DNA from: Planctomycetaceae bacterium
GTDB lineage: Bacteria; Planctomycetota; Planctomycetia; Pirellulales; Pirellulaceae
Direction: 5' to 3'
DNA: 64,000 bases
Assembly: GCA_012959465.1 (NCBI GenBank)
Contig: DUDC01000262.1
Span: 1 to 64,000 of the forward strand
Shown: in pieces, positions 44,280-53,531 of the stretch
How the letters are laid out: each line of letters begins with the position of its first letter
Numbering within the stretch: position 1 is the stretch's first letter
Notes under the pieces: generated by a model
What the model saw: only the letters and a program-made list of their open reading frames with translations
What the model was told of the DNA's origin: nothing
Database searches by the model: none
Made by a program: the position numbers and the translations under genes

Positions 44280-45953
44280 CTAATCATTCGAGAAGCTGCG
44301 ATCGACGACAGCCGCACCAACCGAATCACCGAAAGCGTTGACGGCCGTGCGGAATCGATCCAGCAACCAGTCAACTGGCAAGATCAATCCGATCAGTTCG
44401 AGAGGCAGGTTGACCGCGTTGAGAACGATCAGCATGGTGACTAGTCCGGCTTCCGGGATACCGGCAGCACCGATTGCCGCCAGTGTTGCTGTAACCGCAA
44501 TCGTCGCCTGTTGAACAAATGTCAATTGAAACTCAGGGTTAACGACCGAGTACGCCTGGGCGATAAAAATAGCGGCGGCCGCCTCGTAGAGTGCCGTTCC
44601 GTCCATGTTGATGGTCGCACCCAATGGCAATACAAACTCGGTCGACCTCTTGGACACACCCGCACGCGTCTCCGCACATTCCATGGTCACCGGCAGGGTC
44701 GCGGTGGAACTGGCGGTGGAGAATGCAGTGAGGATCGCCTGCGACATCTGCATCATGAACCGGTATGGGTTGCGGCGGGTAACGATCCACAAGATCAAAG
44801 GCAGAGTGATCAGAGCGTGAATGGTCAGACCGCTTATCACCGTCAACATGTAATAGAACTGCACCTGCAGTAACGCGACAAATTGACCGTCATTTTGTGC
44901 CTTGCCAAAGCGTGACGCGACGAGACAGAAGATTCCCAATGGCGCGACCTTCATCAAGAGCAAGATAAAGCTCATCAGAGCATCGTTGGTACTTATCACC
45001 AGGTTGGCAATCACCTCAGATCGTTTCCCCATGGTGGTCAGCATGCCGGCGAAGACAATGCTAAAGATGATGATCGGCAGAAGATTGACCTCCACCATCG
45101 AACCCAACAAGTTGTTCGTAAACAACATCAGAACAAGGTTGATAAAAATGTTGGAAATCGTCGGTGGTCCGTCGGTCAATTCGGCCGAGAGCGTGCTGGA
45201 TGCTCCGCCTTCCTGAGCGACATAGTCAAGCCTTATCAGGCGGACAGTATCGGGTAGTGGAACTGACTTGGTATACAGATCCGGTTCAAGCCCCACGACG
45301 AACTCGTCCACTTCCTTGCCACCAGCCCCCTCCCAGACAAGGTGTTGAAGTTCCTCGTCCGCGTTTTCCGCCCAAAAGATCTGAACGGTAGCCGGTGTCT
45401 TGGCAGTGCCCGTCTGTTGGACAGATAACGAGATCAACGTCGAATGGCCCGACGGCACGGAGAGCAGATTGCTCACACCTGAGGACGACTTGCTGTTAAG
45501 GATCAACTCGTCATCGTCAAAGCGACGTGTCCATGTCACTTTCTTCGTCCTGGGGTCGAGCGCGTTGTTCGCATTTTCGACAGCTTCGGAACCCTCTTGC
45601 CGTGCATCCTCGACAAGTTCTTTTTTGATTCCTACGCCAGGATTGATGACATTGACAACCATCAAACCGGTGCCGACAGCAATGACGGTGGTCAAGAGAT
45701 AATAGAGTACGGCGTAGCCACCCGGACGCCCCAACTTTCGCACGTCACCCAAGCCCAGAATCCCACTCATGACACTTGCCATCACCAAGGGGACGACGAC
45801 CATTTGCAATAACCGTAGGAACACTTCGCCGCCCACCATGAGACGCGCTGCCATCGATGGCCAAACGATCGCCAACAATATGGCGGTACCAATCGAGATG
45901 ATGATATATGTGGTTAGGTGGCCACCCGCATGCGAATTCCGTTCTGATGCCAT
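44280..45953 (-). CDS. Dicarboxylate/amino acid:cation symporter (SDF family) with large extra domain
   Basis: 557 residues; typical relatives have 420-450. The ATG at 45953 follows GGAGGAATTC. The sodium:dicarboxylate (GltP/DctA) fold is clear: FLRLLQMVVVPLVMASVMSG near 45, the serine-rich hairpin AFSTASSTATLPVTMECAE, and the substrate motif LPLGATINMDGTALYEA. Residues of about 108-265, between the third and fourth membrane helices, are an inserted soluble region (GIKKELVEDARQEGSEAVEN and on) with beta-rich segments; this loop should face outside. The symporter takes up C4-dicarboxylates or acidic amino acids with Na+ or H+. The loop may bind something at the surface. Confidence 0.9.
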   Translation of the reverse strand: MASERNSHAGGHLTTYIIISIGTAILLAIVWPSMAARLMVGGEVFLRLLQMVVVPLVMASVMSGILGLGDVRKLGRPGGYAVLYYLLTTVIAVGTGLMVVNVINPGVGIKKELVEDARQEGSEAVENANNALDPRTKKVTWTRRFDDDELILNSKSSSGVSNLLSVPSGHSTLISLSVQQTGTAKTPATVQIFWAENADEELQHLVWEGAGGKEVDEFVVGLEPDLYTKSVPLPDTVRLIRLDYVAQEGGASSTLSAELTDGPPTISNIFINLVLMLFTNNLLGSMVEVNLLPIIIFSIVFAGMLTTMGKRSEVIANLVISTNDALMSFILLLMKVAPLGIFCLVASRFGKAQNDGQFVALLQVQFYYMLTVISGLTIHALITLPLILWIVTRRNPYRFMMQMSQAILTAFSTASSTATLPVTMECAETRAGVSKRSTEFVLPLGATINMDGTALYEAAAAIFIAQAYSVVNPEFQLTFVQQATIAVTATLAAIGAAGIPEAGLVTMLIVLNAVNLPLELIGLILPVDWLLDRFRTAVNAFGDSVGAAVVDRSFSND

Positions 45954-46098
45954 GAATTCCTCCCTATGTTCCCGAAATCATCAACAGACGACCGCGACTC
46001 GCACTTGTCCGGCTGTATTTGAACTTCAATGGGGCGCGTCCGTGTGTATAGAAACCTGTTTTTATGTACTGGTCAACTCCGCAGCACAGCCACTCGAC

Positions 46099-47187
46099 TC
46101 ACTCCTTCGAAAACGAACAAATCTCATACTGTGCCTGCCATCCCATCGCAGTCATAACAGCGTCAACAATCTGCCGGCTACGGTCACCGTCTAACAACAA
46201 AAGGTCGATGTAGACGTTGTCGACTCCCATCGCACCACCGATCGTACGCCCGGCGTGGTGTTCAGTAAGTTGGGCATTCAGTGTGTCTTCGGCATCACCG
46301 CGGACGTCAACTTGTTTTCCCTCGGGAAACAGAGATGCGTCGATTTTCAAATAGATGAACTCGGCCCCAGTACCCTCCAACGGGTCATCATCCAATGGAC
46401 CTTCATTGTTGAGAAAATCCAGGACCAACGACGTGTGGCAGGTCGTACCAACCATCGTGTCGCCGCGTGGAAATCGCCCGCTCGTGTTTTCGGTCTGGTA
46501 GACCGAAAAGGTTGAAAACGGCGAGTCCTTAGTCCATTCATTTTTTGCGCAGACGGCATCGACGTATTCCGCCAGGTCGGCGAGAGAGATGGCAGCTTCG
46601 TCGTCGTCACAGTCTCGGAAGTCTAGTCCACCGACCGTTAGCTGAGTTCCGAATTCACCTAAGGCTTCATCGAGAAAGATAAAGACGATCTGCCAACGCT
46701 GATCCTCGGGCATGTCGGCTAAGCGAGGGTGCCAAAACGAGAGGTCGACTCTCTCGGCTTCTACATCGACCGCCGGAACAACACGAATGGACTCGGCGTC
46801 GATGTCGGCGTCACCCAACGAGATTGCCATGTTGCAGACGGAATCCGACGACGACGCCTGACGCGACCCGTAGAACGTCCATCCCGGAAGTGACGGCGAC
46901 ATGAGACGACATTGTTCGGCGAGAAACTGGCGAGAAAGATCTCCTTCACCAGTGATAGTAAATGAATGGCCGTCCTCCGTACCTGGCCCAAACACCCAGC
47001 TCAAACCAACCAACCACTCACTGGTGTTCTGTTCAATTTCCGGCACAATGTCGTCGATTGCTCCGCTATCAATCTTCTCCAGGAAGTGGCGCGAGTTGGT
47101 GGCGTACCAGTCCCAAAACGACTCCACGCGTCGCTTGAACGACAGGCCGGACGACACCTTCTTCTTCTTTCCAATTCCGAAGATCAT
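46099..47187 (-). CDS. Hypothetical protein
   Basis: 362 residues from the ATG at 47187, with GGAGG 5 bases before it. There is no signal peptide. The N-terminal part (SFKRRVESFWDWYATNSRHF and on) is reminiscent of DUF695-type proteins, but I cannot confirm it. The rest is acidic and contains a mixed alpha/beta pattern (WQIVFIFLDEALGEFGTQL, AEFIYLKIDASLFPEG, NVYIDLLLLDGDRSRQIVDA). It is probably a cytoplasmic protein of unknown function. It is divergent from the oxidoreductase at 47389. Confidence 0.8.
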   Translation of the reverse strand: MIFGIGKKKKVSSGLSFKRRVESFWDWYATNSRHFLEKIDSGAIDDIVPEIEQNTSEWLVGLSWVFGPGTEDGHSFTITGEGDLSRQFLAEQCRLMSPSLPGWTFYGSRQASSSDSVCNMAISLGDADIDAESIRVVPAVDVEAERVDLSFWHPRLADMPEDQRWQIVFIFLDEALGEFGTQLTVGGLDFRDCDDDEAAISLADLAEYVDAVCAKNEWTKDSPFSTFSVYQTENTSGRFPRGDTMVGTTCHTSLVLDFLNNEGPLDDDPLEGTGAEFIYLKIDASLFPEGKQVDVRGDAEDTLNAQLTEHHAGRTIGGAMGVDNVYIDLLLLDGDRSRQIVDAVMTAMGWQAQYEICSFSKE

Positions 47188-47388
47188 TCCTACCTCCAAC
47201 GAGCATTCTGTCGGTCTTCTGGCTGGGCCTAGAAGTTATCATATCGAATGCGCTCATTGACTGCCGAACACTGCCGCAAAATGGCATTTCGTGTTTTCCC
47301 TCTCGTGTTGTAGCTGCCTCCTCCTACGGCCGCTACATTGAGCTGGTGCTGGTGAATCTTGCCTCGGAATTTTAGCGGAGATCACACC

Positions 47389-48594
47389 ATGAAACGACGA
47401 ACCCTGCTCGCCGCTGCGGTGGCCACGCCCTGGGCCAACCTCATTGCCACTGCATTGAGTTCGCAACCGTCTCGACGGTGGCGTGTTGGCGTCATCGGAC
47501 ACACAGGTCGCGGAAACTATGGCCATGGATTGGACACCGTCTGGATGCGAATTCCAAGTGCGGAGATTGTCGCTGTATGCGATCCAGACAAGGCCGGATT
47601 GCAGTCGGCAAAACAGCGGCTCAAAACCGATGTGGGGTTTAGCTCATACCAAAAGATGCTCGCCGCTATTCAGCCGGATATCGTCGCCATTTGCCCTCGT
47701 CATCCCGATCAACATCATAACATGGCACTGGCGGCGATCGACTCGGGTGCTCGTGGTATTTATGTGGAAAAGCCATTTTGCCGGACGCCAGCTGAAGCGG
47801 ATGCAATTGTAAAATCCTGTAAGGCAAAACGGGTGAAGTTGGCTGTCGCCCATCGAAATCGTTACCACCCCGTGCTCGCAGTGATCGACAAGATGATCGC
47901 CGCCGGACAGCTTGGGAAAATCCTGGAGATTAGGGGACGTGGAAAAGGGGACCGCCGCGGTGGGACAGAAGATCTTTGGGTCCTTGGCTCCCACGTGCTT
48001 AATCTGGTGCACTACTTCGGTGGCGCTCCAAAGTCGTGCTCGGCACTGATCAAAAAGGATGGTCGTCTGGCAACCGCTCGAGATGTCTATCCGGGTAACG
48101 AAGGATTGGGGCCTTTGATCGGTAACGAATTGCATGCACGCTTTGACATGGAACGCGGGATGGTCGCCTATTTCGATTCCATCGCCAACGACGGGACCCA
48201 AAATGCTGGTTTCGGATTGCAGATCGTCGGTAGCCTCGGTCTCATCGATATCAACTGCGATCGCACTCCCCTCGCCTTTCTCGTACCGGGAAATCCGTTT
48301 AAGCCGAGCGGCACTCCACGTCCATGGACTGCTATATCCACCGACGGGGTCGGCGAAGCCGAAACAAAGTCCGAGTTGATCGACGCGGTCCTGCATCATG
48401 ATGAACCGGTGCGAGACTTGCTTTCATGTATCGTCGACGACAAGAGGCCCAAATGTAACGTGCATGAAGCGGCAGCGACGGTCGAAATGATCTCAGCGGT
48501 CTTCGCATCTCACGTTGAGGGCGGTCGCGCGATCCCGTTCCCGCTCGACGAGCGAGAACATCCACTGACTCGCTACGCTGCTAGCGCGAGCTAA
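47389..48594 (+). CDS. Gfo/Idh/MocA family oxidoreductase, exported
   Basis: 401 residues from the ATG at 47389 with GGAG upstream. The N-terminus MKRRTLLAAAVATPW is a Tat-like signal. The NAD(P)-binding fold follows: WRVGVIGHTGRGNYGHGL, VAVCDPDKAG, and the EKPFCRTPAEAD motif with its catalytic Lys in the family position; HRNRYHPVLAVIDKM and GRGKGDRRGGTEDLWVLGSH follow. Exported family members with a bound cofactor are common in planctomycetes. Substrate is probably a sugar or inositol derivative but is not predicted more closely. Confidence 0.9.
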   Translation: MKRRTLLAAAVATPWANLIATALSSQPSRRWRVGVIGHTGRGNYGHGLDTVWMRIPSAEIVAVCDPDKAGLQSAKQRLKTDVGFSSYQKMLAAIQPDIVAICPRHPDQHHNMALAAIDSGARGIYVEKPFCRTPAEADAIVKSCKAKRVKLAVAHRNRYHPVLAVIDKMIAAGQLGKILEIRGRGKGDRRGGTEDLWVLGSHVLNLVHYFGGAPKSCSALIKKDGRLATARDVYPGNEGLGPLIGNELHARFDMERGMVAYFDSIANDGTQNAGFGLQIVGSLGLIDINCDRTPLAFLVPGNPFKPSGTPRPWTAISTDGVGEAETKSELIDAVLHHDEPVRDLLSCIVDDKRPKCNVHEAAATVEMISAVFASHVEGGRAIPFPLDEREHPLTRYAASAS

Positions 48595-48696
48595 TCGATG
48601 GCGAGAAATTTGGTTTTTTTCTTTCTACCTGCCAATATGTAACCAATTGCAACGAATCGCCAAGGATGGCAGACGTCTTTTTTCAAGGAGATTCAA

Positions 48697-49422
48697 ATGG
48701 GACGCGATCAACGCGAATCATCGCCAGCCGGCGTTCTCATCGTTATCGTTGGCCTTGCCGTTGTAGGGATTTTGGGATTGGTCGTCGTTGGAGGCGTACT
48801 GGCATTTTGGACCCGCAACGCCCAATATGAACGAGCGGTTGTCGCCGAACAATCGGCAGTAAGTCGAGCCCAAGCTACGATGGAAGATCCTGAGATCCTC
48901 TTCGACGAAATGCTTCGTACCTCTGCCAACACTGCTTTGCGAATCTACCTAGACATCAACGGAAAACCTCGCTTGGACGATGCCCTTGTCGATACAGCTC
49001 AGCTGAAGGTCCAACTCGCACGGGCCCTCTGGGATGGAGGCATGGGTGGAGGTCCCACCGTGCGATTGTCTGCGGACCCAAAGTGCCCGCTTGAGCATGT
49101 TGTTGATATCGTCAATCTCTGCCGCGATGCCGGCATTGAGGATATCGAAGTGGACGCCGTGCTTCCTCCGATCGCTCCGCTCCCGCCGACCATGAACTTC
49201 AAAGTCTCCATCAACGCTGACGGTACGTTTCACTTTCAGGAAGCCAGTCTGTCGCTCATCGATTTGGAAGCGAAGTTGCGGGCGGCCGCGGGCAACTATC
49301 AATCGTTGGCAGTGTCATTAACCGCTCACTCGGAATGTAGTGTTAGGCAGATTGCCGACGCGATGCAGGTGATTCGCAAGACCGGGATCAATGACATTGT
49401 GTTGAAAGTAGCCGATCAGTGA
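48697..49422 (+). CDS. Membrane-anchored protein with two ExbD-like domains
   Basis: 241 residues with AAGGAG 7 bases before the ATG. One membrane helix lies at 12-37 (VLIVIVGLAVVGILGLVVVG), then an ExbD/TolR-type periplasmic domain (IYLDINGKPRLDDALVDTAQL to DAGIEDIEVDAV, about 79-155) and a second one (FKVSINADGTFHFQEASLSL to KTGINDIVLKV, about 166-239). Ordinary ExbD has one such domain after one helix. The Asp in the ExbD helix that carries protons is missing. It may be a structural dimer-mimic; its role is unknown. Confidence 0.75.
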   Translation: MGRDQRESSPAGVLIVIVGLAVVGILGLVVVGGVLAFWTRNAQYERAVVAEQSAVSRAQATMEDPEILFDEMLRTSANTALRIYLDINGKPRLDDALVDTAQLKVQLARALWDGGMGGGPTVRLSADPKCPLEHVVDIVNLCRDAGIEDIEVDAVLPPIAPLPPTMNFKVSINADGTFHFQEASLSLIDLEAKLRAAAGNYQSLAVSLTAHSECSVRQIADAMQVIRKTGINDIVLKVADQ

Positions 49423-49437
49423 ATGGACGCCGCACTA

Positions 49438-50163
49438 CTAGCGGCTGAAGTTCCACGAATCGACGGAGTACTTCTGCTCAAGCAGTTCGTCGGTCTGAGA
49501 TTGGGGCCACGTTTCGAGATCGGCGCGGGCTTGCCATTGTTCAACCAACGCCTGCCTTAGCGCGGCTGGCGACGCCGACACATTGCAAATAAATTCTCGA
49601 TGATGACGGCGATCGCGATAGTCGGGCTGACGAGGCGGTTCGCACAAGTAGCGTGGCACCAGGTTCAGGTCAAAGTCATACAGTATCGTGCCGTGGTAAA
49701 GTACTTGGCTGCGTGTAACTCGCAGGCTATTGCCCGAGAACTTACGCCCTCGCGTGGTCAAATCGCTGTGCCCTTCAACTTCAACGGGCACGGCCGTGCG
49801 ACGAATAGCCTGAGCCAATCGTTCGAGCACGAACTGGTGGGCCGAATCAATCATCGCCAAGTGAGGTGACTTGACGATATCCAGGACGACCGCATACATC
49901 AGACAGCCCGGGCCCACGACAATCGCCGCACCACCGCTGCAACGCCGAATGATCGGGACACCTGAATCGCGACACCGCTCGACAAACACCTCGCTGCCAA
50001 CACGAGAGGATCGACCGATGATCACCGCCGGCGTCTGGCATTCCCAGAGTCGCAGAATTTCGTTGTCCTCGCCGTCCTCTTGAGATTCTGCCCAAGTCAG
50101 TAGGGCTTCGTCCAGGGCGACATTGGCAGCTGCGGAATCGAGGGTCAGGTCGAGTAGCAACAT
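49438..50163 (-). CDS. Lipoate-protein ligase family protein
   Basis: 241 residues of the LplA/LipB/BirA superfamily. ANVALDEALLTWAE at the start, the GRSSR-VGSEVFVERC segment, the RRCSGGAAIVVGPGCLMYAVV motif (family RRxSGGGxVxHD) and the lysine of RGRKFSGNSLR are visible. It transfers lipoate or octanoate to E2 or GcvH proteins. It lacks the C-terminal domain of full LplA, and could be a LipM-type octanoyltransferase. It is convergent with the ExbD-like gene (15-base gap). Confidence 0.85.
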   Translation of the reverse strand: MLLLDLTLDSAAANVALDEALLTWAESQEDGEDNEILRLWECQTPAVIIGRSSRVGSEVFVERCRDSGVPIIRRCSGGAAIVVGPGCLMYAVVLDIVKSPHLAMIDSAHQFVLERLAQAIRRTAVPVEVEGHSDLTTRGRKFSGNSLRVTRSQVLYHGTILYDFDLNLVPRYLCEPPRQPDYRDRRHHREFICNVSASPAALRQALVEQWQARADLETWPQSQTDELLEQKYSVDSWNFSR

Positions 50164-50412
50164 GTGGGTTGTGGAGAACAGCGACTATTTGTCGCATGGA
50201 ACGTGGTTGACGGTGTCTACGAGGTACCTAAACTTACATGGTTGGGCGGTTGCAGGTAACCGGACCGGTCCGAATGCACACCCCAGTGGTGTGTCAGAGC
50301 TTAATTCTAGAGTAGAGCCGCCGTTCGTCTTCGGGTTACTCGCACACGCTTCCTCCTAACTGACGCTTTCCAACGCCATTTTCTAGATCTGGACAAAGCA
50401 GTAAGATCCCCG

Positions 50413-51465
50413 ATGACGTCACCCTCCTCCCCTGACGACCCGCAGTTGAAAGCGAACACGAGTGAGAGTTCTCATTCCGCCGACGACGCACTGCCGCCCG
50501 TTCAAGCTCCGAGTGCCGGCTTTCTGTTGCAGCTGTTCTTTATTCCCTTGATCATCGTGGCGTCGATCGTCATGGTGTGGGGGATGTTCAGCTGGCTGGC
50601 TCATATGGGGTCAGACCCTAAAGATCTTGTAAAGGGTCTCAAGGCGTTGGACGATGCCAGTTGGCAGCGCGCCTATCAGCTTTCAGAACACCTGCGGAAT
50701 CCCGAGTACGACAACCTAAAACGGGATCCTGAACTCGCCGGTGAACTTGTCGATCTACTCGAGTCCGAGCTGAAGGACGGGCGACTCGACAAGGCGCGTA
50801 TCAACTTGAGAATCTACCTTTGTCGTGCACTGGGTGAGTTTGAACTCGATTCGGTGACCGACGTGCTTGTGGAAGCGGCGACGACCGAGCGCGATGTGAA
50901 GGAGATCGCCGTTCGCCGATCGGCGATCGAGGGATTGGCAACGCTGGCGAGCCATGTCGGCAACAAGAAAATGCGTTCTCATGAATCGGCGATGAAAGTC
51001 CTAATCGACTCCTGCAACGAGCGCTCATCATCAGGAGACCTTCCGGAACGCGACGAGATTCGCTCGACTGCGGCGTTCGCATTGGGGGTAATCGGCGGCG
51101 GGCAAGCTCAAGACCGGTTGGCGCTCTTATTGGCGGATGCAAACCACAACGTGCGGTTCAACGCAGCCACGGGACTGGCTCGACACGGTGACCAACGTTG
51201 CCTTCCTGTGTTGATCGGAATGTTGGATCCGGCGAGCCGTGCGGGTATCGACGACGAACTCGCCGACGGGCTCAAGCGTCGTCAGAAGTTGACCATCTTG
51301 ACCAACGGAATATTCGCTGCGTCCCGCATGGTCACCGCGTCAAAGGGCAATGATCTTCAATCGCTGGAAGATGCCCTCCAACACCTGATCGACTCCGACG
51401 AAAACCGCGCGATTCGTACGAAGGCCAAAGAGGCGCTGATCATTTTACGGCGCGAGAGCAAATAG
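50413..51465 (+). CDS. Membrane-anchored HEAT-repeat protein
   Basis: 350 residues. A disordered Ser/Pro-rich N-terminus is followed by one membrane helix ([20 protein letters not shown]) at about 36-55, then alpha-helical repeats: [19 protein letters not shown]-like units, [20 protein letters not shown] and [20 protein letters not shown], which fit HEAT/PBS repeats. These usually form protein-binding arrays. No catalytic domain is present. The stop touches the remnant of a sulfatase gene on the other strand. Confidence 0.82.
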   Translation: MTSPSSPDDPQLKANTSESSHSADDALPPVQAPSAGFLLQLFFIPLIIVASIVMVWGMFSWLAHMGSDPKDLVKGLKALDDASWQRAYQLSEHLRNPEYDNLKRDPELAGELVDLLESELKDGRLDKARINLRIYLCRALGEFELDSVTDVLVEAATTERDVKEIAVRRSAIEGLATLASHVGNKKMRSHESAMKVLIDSCNERSSSGDLPERDEIRSTAAFALGVIGGGQAQDRLALLLADANHNVRFNAATGLARHGDQRCLPVLIGMLDPASRAGIDDELADGLKRRQKLTILTNGIFAASRMVTASKGNDLQSLEDALQHLIDSDENRAIRTKAKEALIILRRESK

Positions 51466-51468
51466 GGA

Positions 51469-51702
51469 ACGCATTCCATCCGCCGCCATGCGATCGATAT
51501 TCGGTGTCACGATGTTTGGTGAACCGTAGCATCCAAGGTCTCCATATCCTTGGTCGTCGGTAAAAATCACCACGATGTTCGGTCGATCAGTTCGTTGGTC
51601 GCCGCGTGCGGGAGTTTGGGCTCAAAGCGAAACACCTACGGCAGTGATAACGAGGGCAAACGCAGATACTCTGTTTTGCCTGTAAGCAAGGATCGATAAC
51701 AT
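51469..51702 (-). pseudogene. Truncated sulfatase, N-terminal remnant
   Basis: From an ATG at 51702 the minus strand reads a signal-like MLSILAYRQNRVSAFALVIT, an in-frame TGA (51622-51624), then [39 protein letters not shown]. That is the start of a type I sulfatase domain with its metal Asp pair (DD). Similarity ends abruptly at 51469, four bases from the HEAT gene stop. The active-site Cys motif, about 25 residues further on, is missing. With a stop and a deletion, this is a dead fragment. Confidence 0.8.
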
Positions 51703-51758
51703 CGGCTGCTCTCCCACGGTGCAAAGTTGGTTGCTTTCGCCCAGTATCTTACCTCCCC

Positions 51759-51790
51759 GTCAGCCGGCACGTGCTAGCTGGCGTCCGGCT
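51759..51790 (+). repeat. Dispersed repeat, family C
   Basis: CAGCCGGCACGTGCTAGCTG followed by GCGTCCGGCT, with one change (CGTG for CGCG) against the copy at 39456. Confidence 0.72.
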
Positions 51791-51802
51791 CTTGTGAGGC
51801 GT

Positions 51803-51834
51803 AATCGCTAGCGTGGGGTTTTCAAGACCACGCG
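51803..51834 (+). repeat. GCTAGCGT hairpin repeat, family F
   Basis: AATCGCTAGCGTGGGGTTTT-c-AAGACCACGC: the arms GCGTGG...CCACGC pair, with GGTTTT/AAGACC inside. A related longer hairpin is at 58197-58254 (GCTAGCGT, then GGGTCTT/AAGACCC), and a partial copy (TAATCCCCTAGCGTAACACG) lies near 44140-44160. Confidence 0.55.
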
Positions 51835-51942
51835 GCAAACAGACCGGACCCGAGGCTAGCGCCTGTGGCTCAACACTGGCCGAGCCAGTGCCACACATTG
51901 CCAACCCAAATCGTTATCATGAGACAAGAGCGGCAGCCGATT

Positions 51943-51968
51943 CACTCGCTTGCGCTTCGTGCTTGTAT
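51943..51968 (+). repeat. Dispersed repeat, family E (GCGCTTCGTGCTTGTATT)
   Basis: CACTCGCTTGCGCTTCGTGC followed by TTGTATT. Copies: 53840-53865 (direct), 53595-53623 (inverted), and 53509-53531 (inverted, with a 6-base deletion). The four copies flank the GDPD-LamG gene. Confidence 0.75.
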
Positions 51969-51997
51969 TTTTCAATTGCCCGGGAGTTACACCGTAA

Positions 51998-53530
51998 ATG
52001 AAACGACGACAGACGAAACTATCGGACTCTCTTTCGCGGACGGCATCGGTGTTGGCTAGTGGAATGCTGATCTTGCTGATGATGGGCGATACACTGCACG
52101 GCCAGTTGATTGTGGCTCACCGTGGCGCTTCATTGGATGCGCCGGAAAACACACTCGCAGCATTCCAACTCGCATGGCAGCAGGGAGCTGATGTCATTGA
52201 AGGGGACTTTTACCTTACAAAGGATCGTCAGATTGTCTGTATCCATGATGAAAACACGAAACGCACAGCCGGTGTAAGCCGGATCGTTGCCCAATCGACA
52301 CTTGCCGAGCTGCGAGTCTTGGACGTTGGGCGATGGAAAAATGAACGGTACACGGGCGAGAAGATTCCAACGCTGCAGGAGGTGTTGGCGACGGTGCCCA
52401 AAGGGAAACGGATCTTCATAGAAATCAAGTGCGGGCCAGAGATCGTGCCAGTCTTGCGGGCAAGTCTCGCACGCGGAGAGCTCCACCCTCGACAGATTGC
52501 TGTGATTGCTTTTCGGACGGATGTGATCACGGCGAGCAAGCAACAAATGCCGCACATCAAAGCGTATTGGTTGACAAGCTACGACAAGAACAAGATTCGT
52601 GGAACGTGGAGCCCATCGCTAGAGGAAGTTCTCACAACACTCCGTCGGACACGGGCAGACGGGTTGGACACCAAGTTCGAACCGGCCGTTGTCAATCTGG
52701 CATTTGTGCGGCGATTGCGTGAGGTCGGGATGGAATTTCATTGCTGGACGGTCGACAAACCGAGCGACGCTGCACAACTGCAAATGTTTGGGGTCGATTC
52801 GATGACAACGAACCGCCCGGAATTCATCCGCCGCGAACTTCCGACGCAAGGACTCTACGACAAGCTCGACCTCCATTTGAAATTAGATGGTGATCTCAAA
52901 GACAGTTCTTCGCAACATCGCGTGACGTCCTTCGTCGGCCGAACGCCTCGATTTCAACGTGCCGTCTGGGCTCAAGGTCTCGACCTTCAAACCAAGAACG
53001 GCACCGTCTCGGTCCATTGCAAATTGCCTCCAACGGGCAGTATCTGCATGTGGTACTACGCCCGCGATTGGTACGACTTCCAAACCGTCTTCGATAACTC
53101 GGCCGATCAAAATGCATGGGAATGCTGGATCTATGAGACAGGCGAGTTGAGGTTTCGCGCCAATCCAGAGGGCGCCGTGGTCTCGCATGCGTTTCACCCC
53201 AGAGGTGATGTCAATGAGTGGCATCACATCGCGATCACCTGGGACCGCCGAGACAAGACGACGCGAGCCCTGCGGTTGTATGTAAACGGACACTTGAGCG
53301 ATTCGGCCGGCTGGAAACCCGACCATTGGATGACTGCCGGCAACCAGCTTCATCTGGGTGGCGGCCATCGACGAAACAACCCTGGCATCGGGATGTGGGA
53401 CGATGTGGCGGTCTTTCGTACCATGCTCCGCCCCGCCGACATAAGACAGATCATCAACGGCGGCGTCCAGAGCCTGATGCCCTTAGTGCCACCGACTGAG
53501 GTACTGGAAATACGAGCACGAAGTGAGTGA
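51998..53530 (+). CDS. Glycerophosphodiester phosphodiesterase with LamG-like domain, secreted
   Basis: 510 residues with a signal peptide (VLASGMLILLMMGDTLHG). Residues of about 35-285 form the GDPD TIM barrel: LIVAHRGASLDAPENTLAAF (catalytic His-Arg and Glu), VIEGDFYLTKDRQIVCIHDE (Glu-Asp and second His), IFIEIK and HCWTVDKPSDA. Residues of about 290-490 form a concanavalin/LamG-like domain (NEWHHIAITWDR, LRLYVNGHLSDSA, MWDDVAVFRTML). It probably hydrolyses glycerophosphodiesters outside the cytoplasm. The last residues, EIRARSE, are encoded by a family E repeat copy. Confidence 0.9.
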   Translation: MKRRQTKLSDSLSRTASVLASGMLILLMMGDTLHGQLIVAHRGASLDAPENTLAAFQLAWQQGADVIEGDFYLTKDRQIVCIHDENTKRTAGVSRIVAQSTLAELRVLDVGRWKNERYTGEKIPTLQEVLATVPKGKRIFIEIKCGPEIVPVLRASLARGELHPRQIAVIAFRTDVITASKQQMPHIKAYWLTSYDKNKIRGTWSPSLEEVLTTLRRTRADGLDTKFEPAVVNLAFVRRLREVGMEFHCWTVDKPSDAAQLQMFGVDSMTTNRPEFIRRELPTQGLYDKLDLHLKLDGDLKDSSSQHRVTSFVGRTPRFQRAVWAQGLDLQTKNGTVSVHCKLPPTGSICMWYYARDWYDFQTVFDNSADQNAWECWIYETGELRFRANPEGAVVSHAFHPRGDVNEWHHIAITWDRRDKTTRALRLYVNGHLSDSAGWKPDHWMTAGNQLHLGGGHRRNNPGIGMWDDVAVFRTMLRPADIRQIINGGVQSLMPLVPPTEVLEIRARSE

Positions 53531-53531
53531 G
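53509..53531 (-). repeat. Dispersed repeat, family E, copy at the 3' end of the GDPD gene
   Basis: Inverted copy AATACGAGCACGAAG-TGAGTGAG with a 6-base gap relative to 53595-53623. It encodes the last seven codons and the stop of the GDPD-LamG gene. Confidence 0.65.

Larger units (their letters stand above)
51466..51997. other. Intergenic region made of a gene remnant and several repeats
   Basis: 532 bases: the sulfatase remnant (51469-51702), a family C repeat (51759-51790), a GCTAGCGT-type hairpin (51803-51834), an inverted CACTGGCT word (51886-51900, GAGCCAGTGCCACAC), and a family E word (51943-51968). Small open frames here follow repeat words and are not considered genes. Confidence 0.7.

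Noticed and set aside
51622-51624. In-frame TGA in the sulfatase remnant as a second selenocysteine codon
   Set aside because: The TGA is in the signal-peptide end, where no catalytic Cys is expected, and the gene is truncated, so it is a decayed stop.
51813-52001. 62-codon frame before the GDPD gene
   Set aside because: It consists mainly of dispersed repeat words (family E, CACTGGCT) and has no ribosome binding site.
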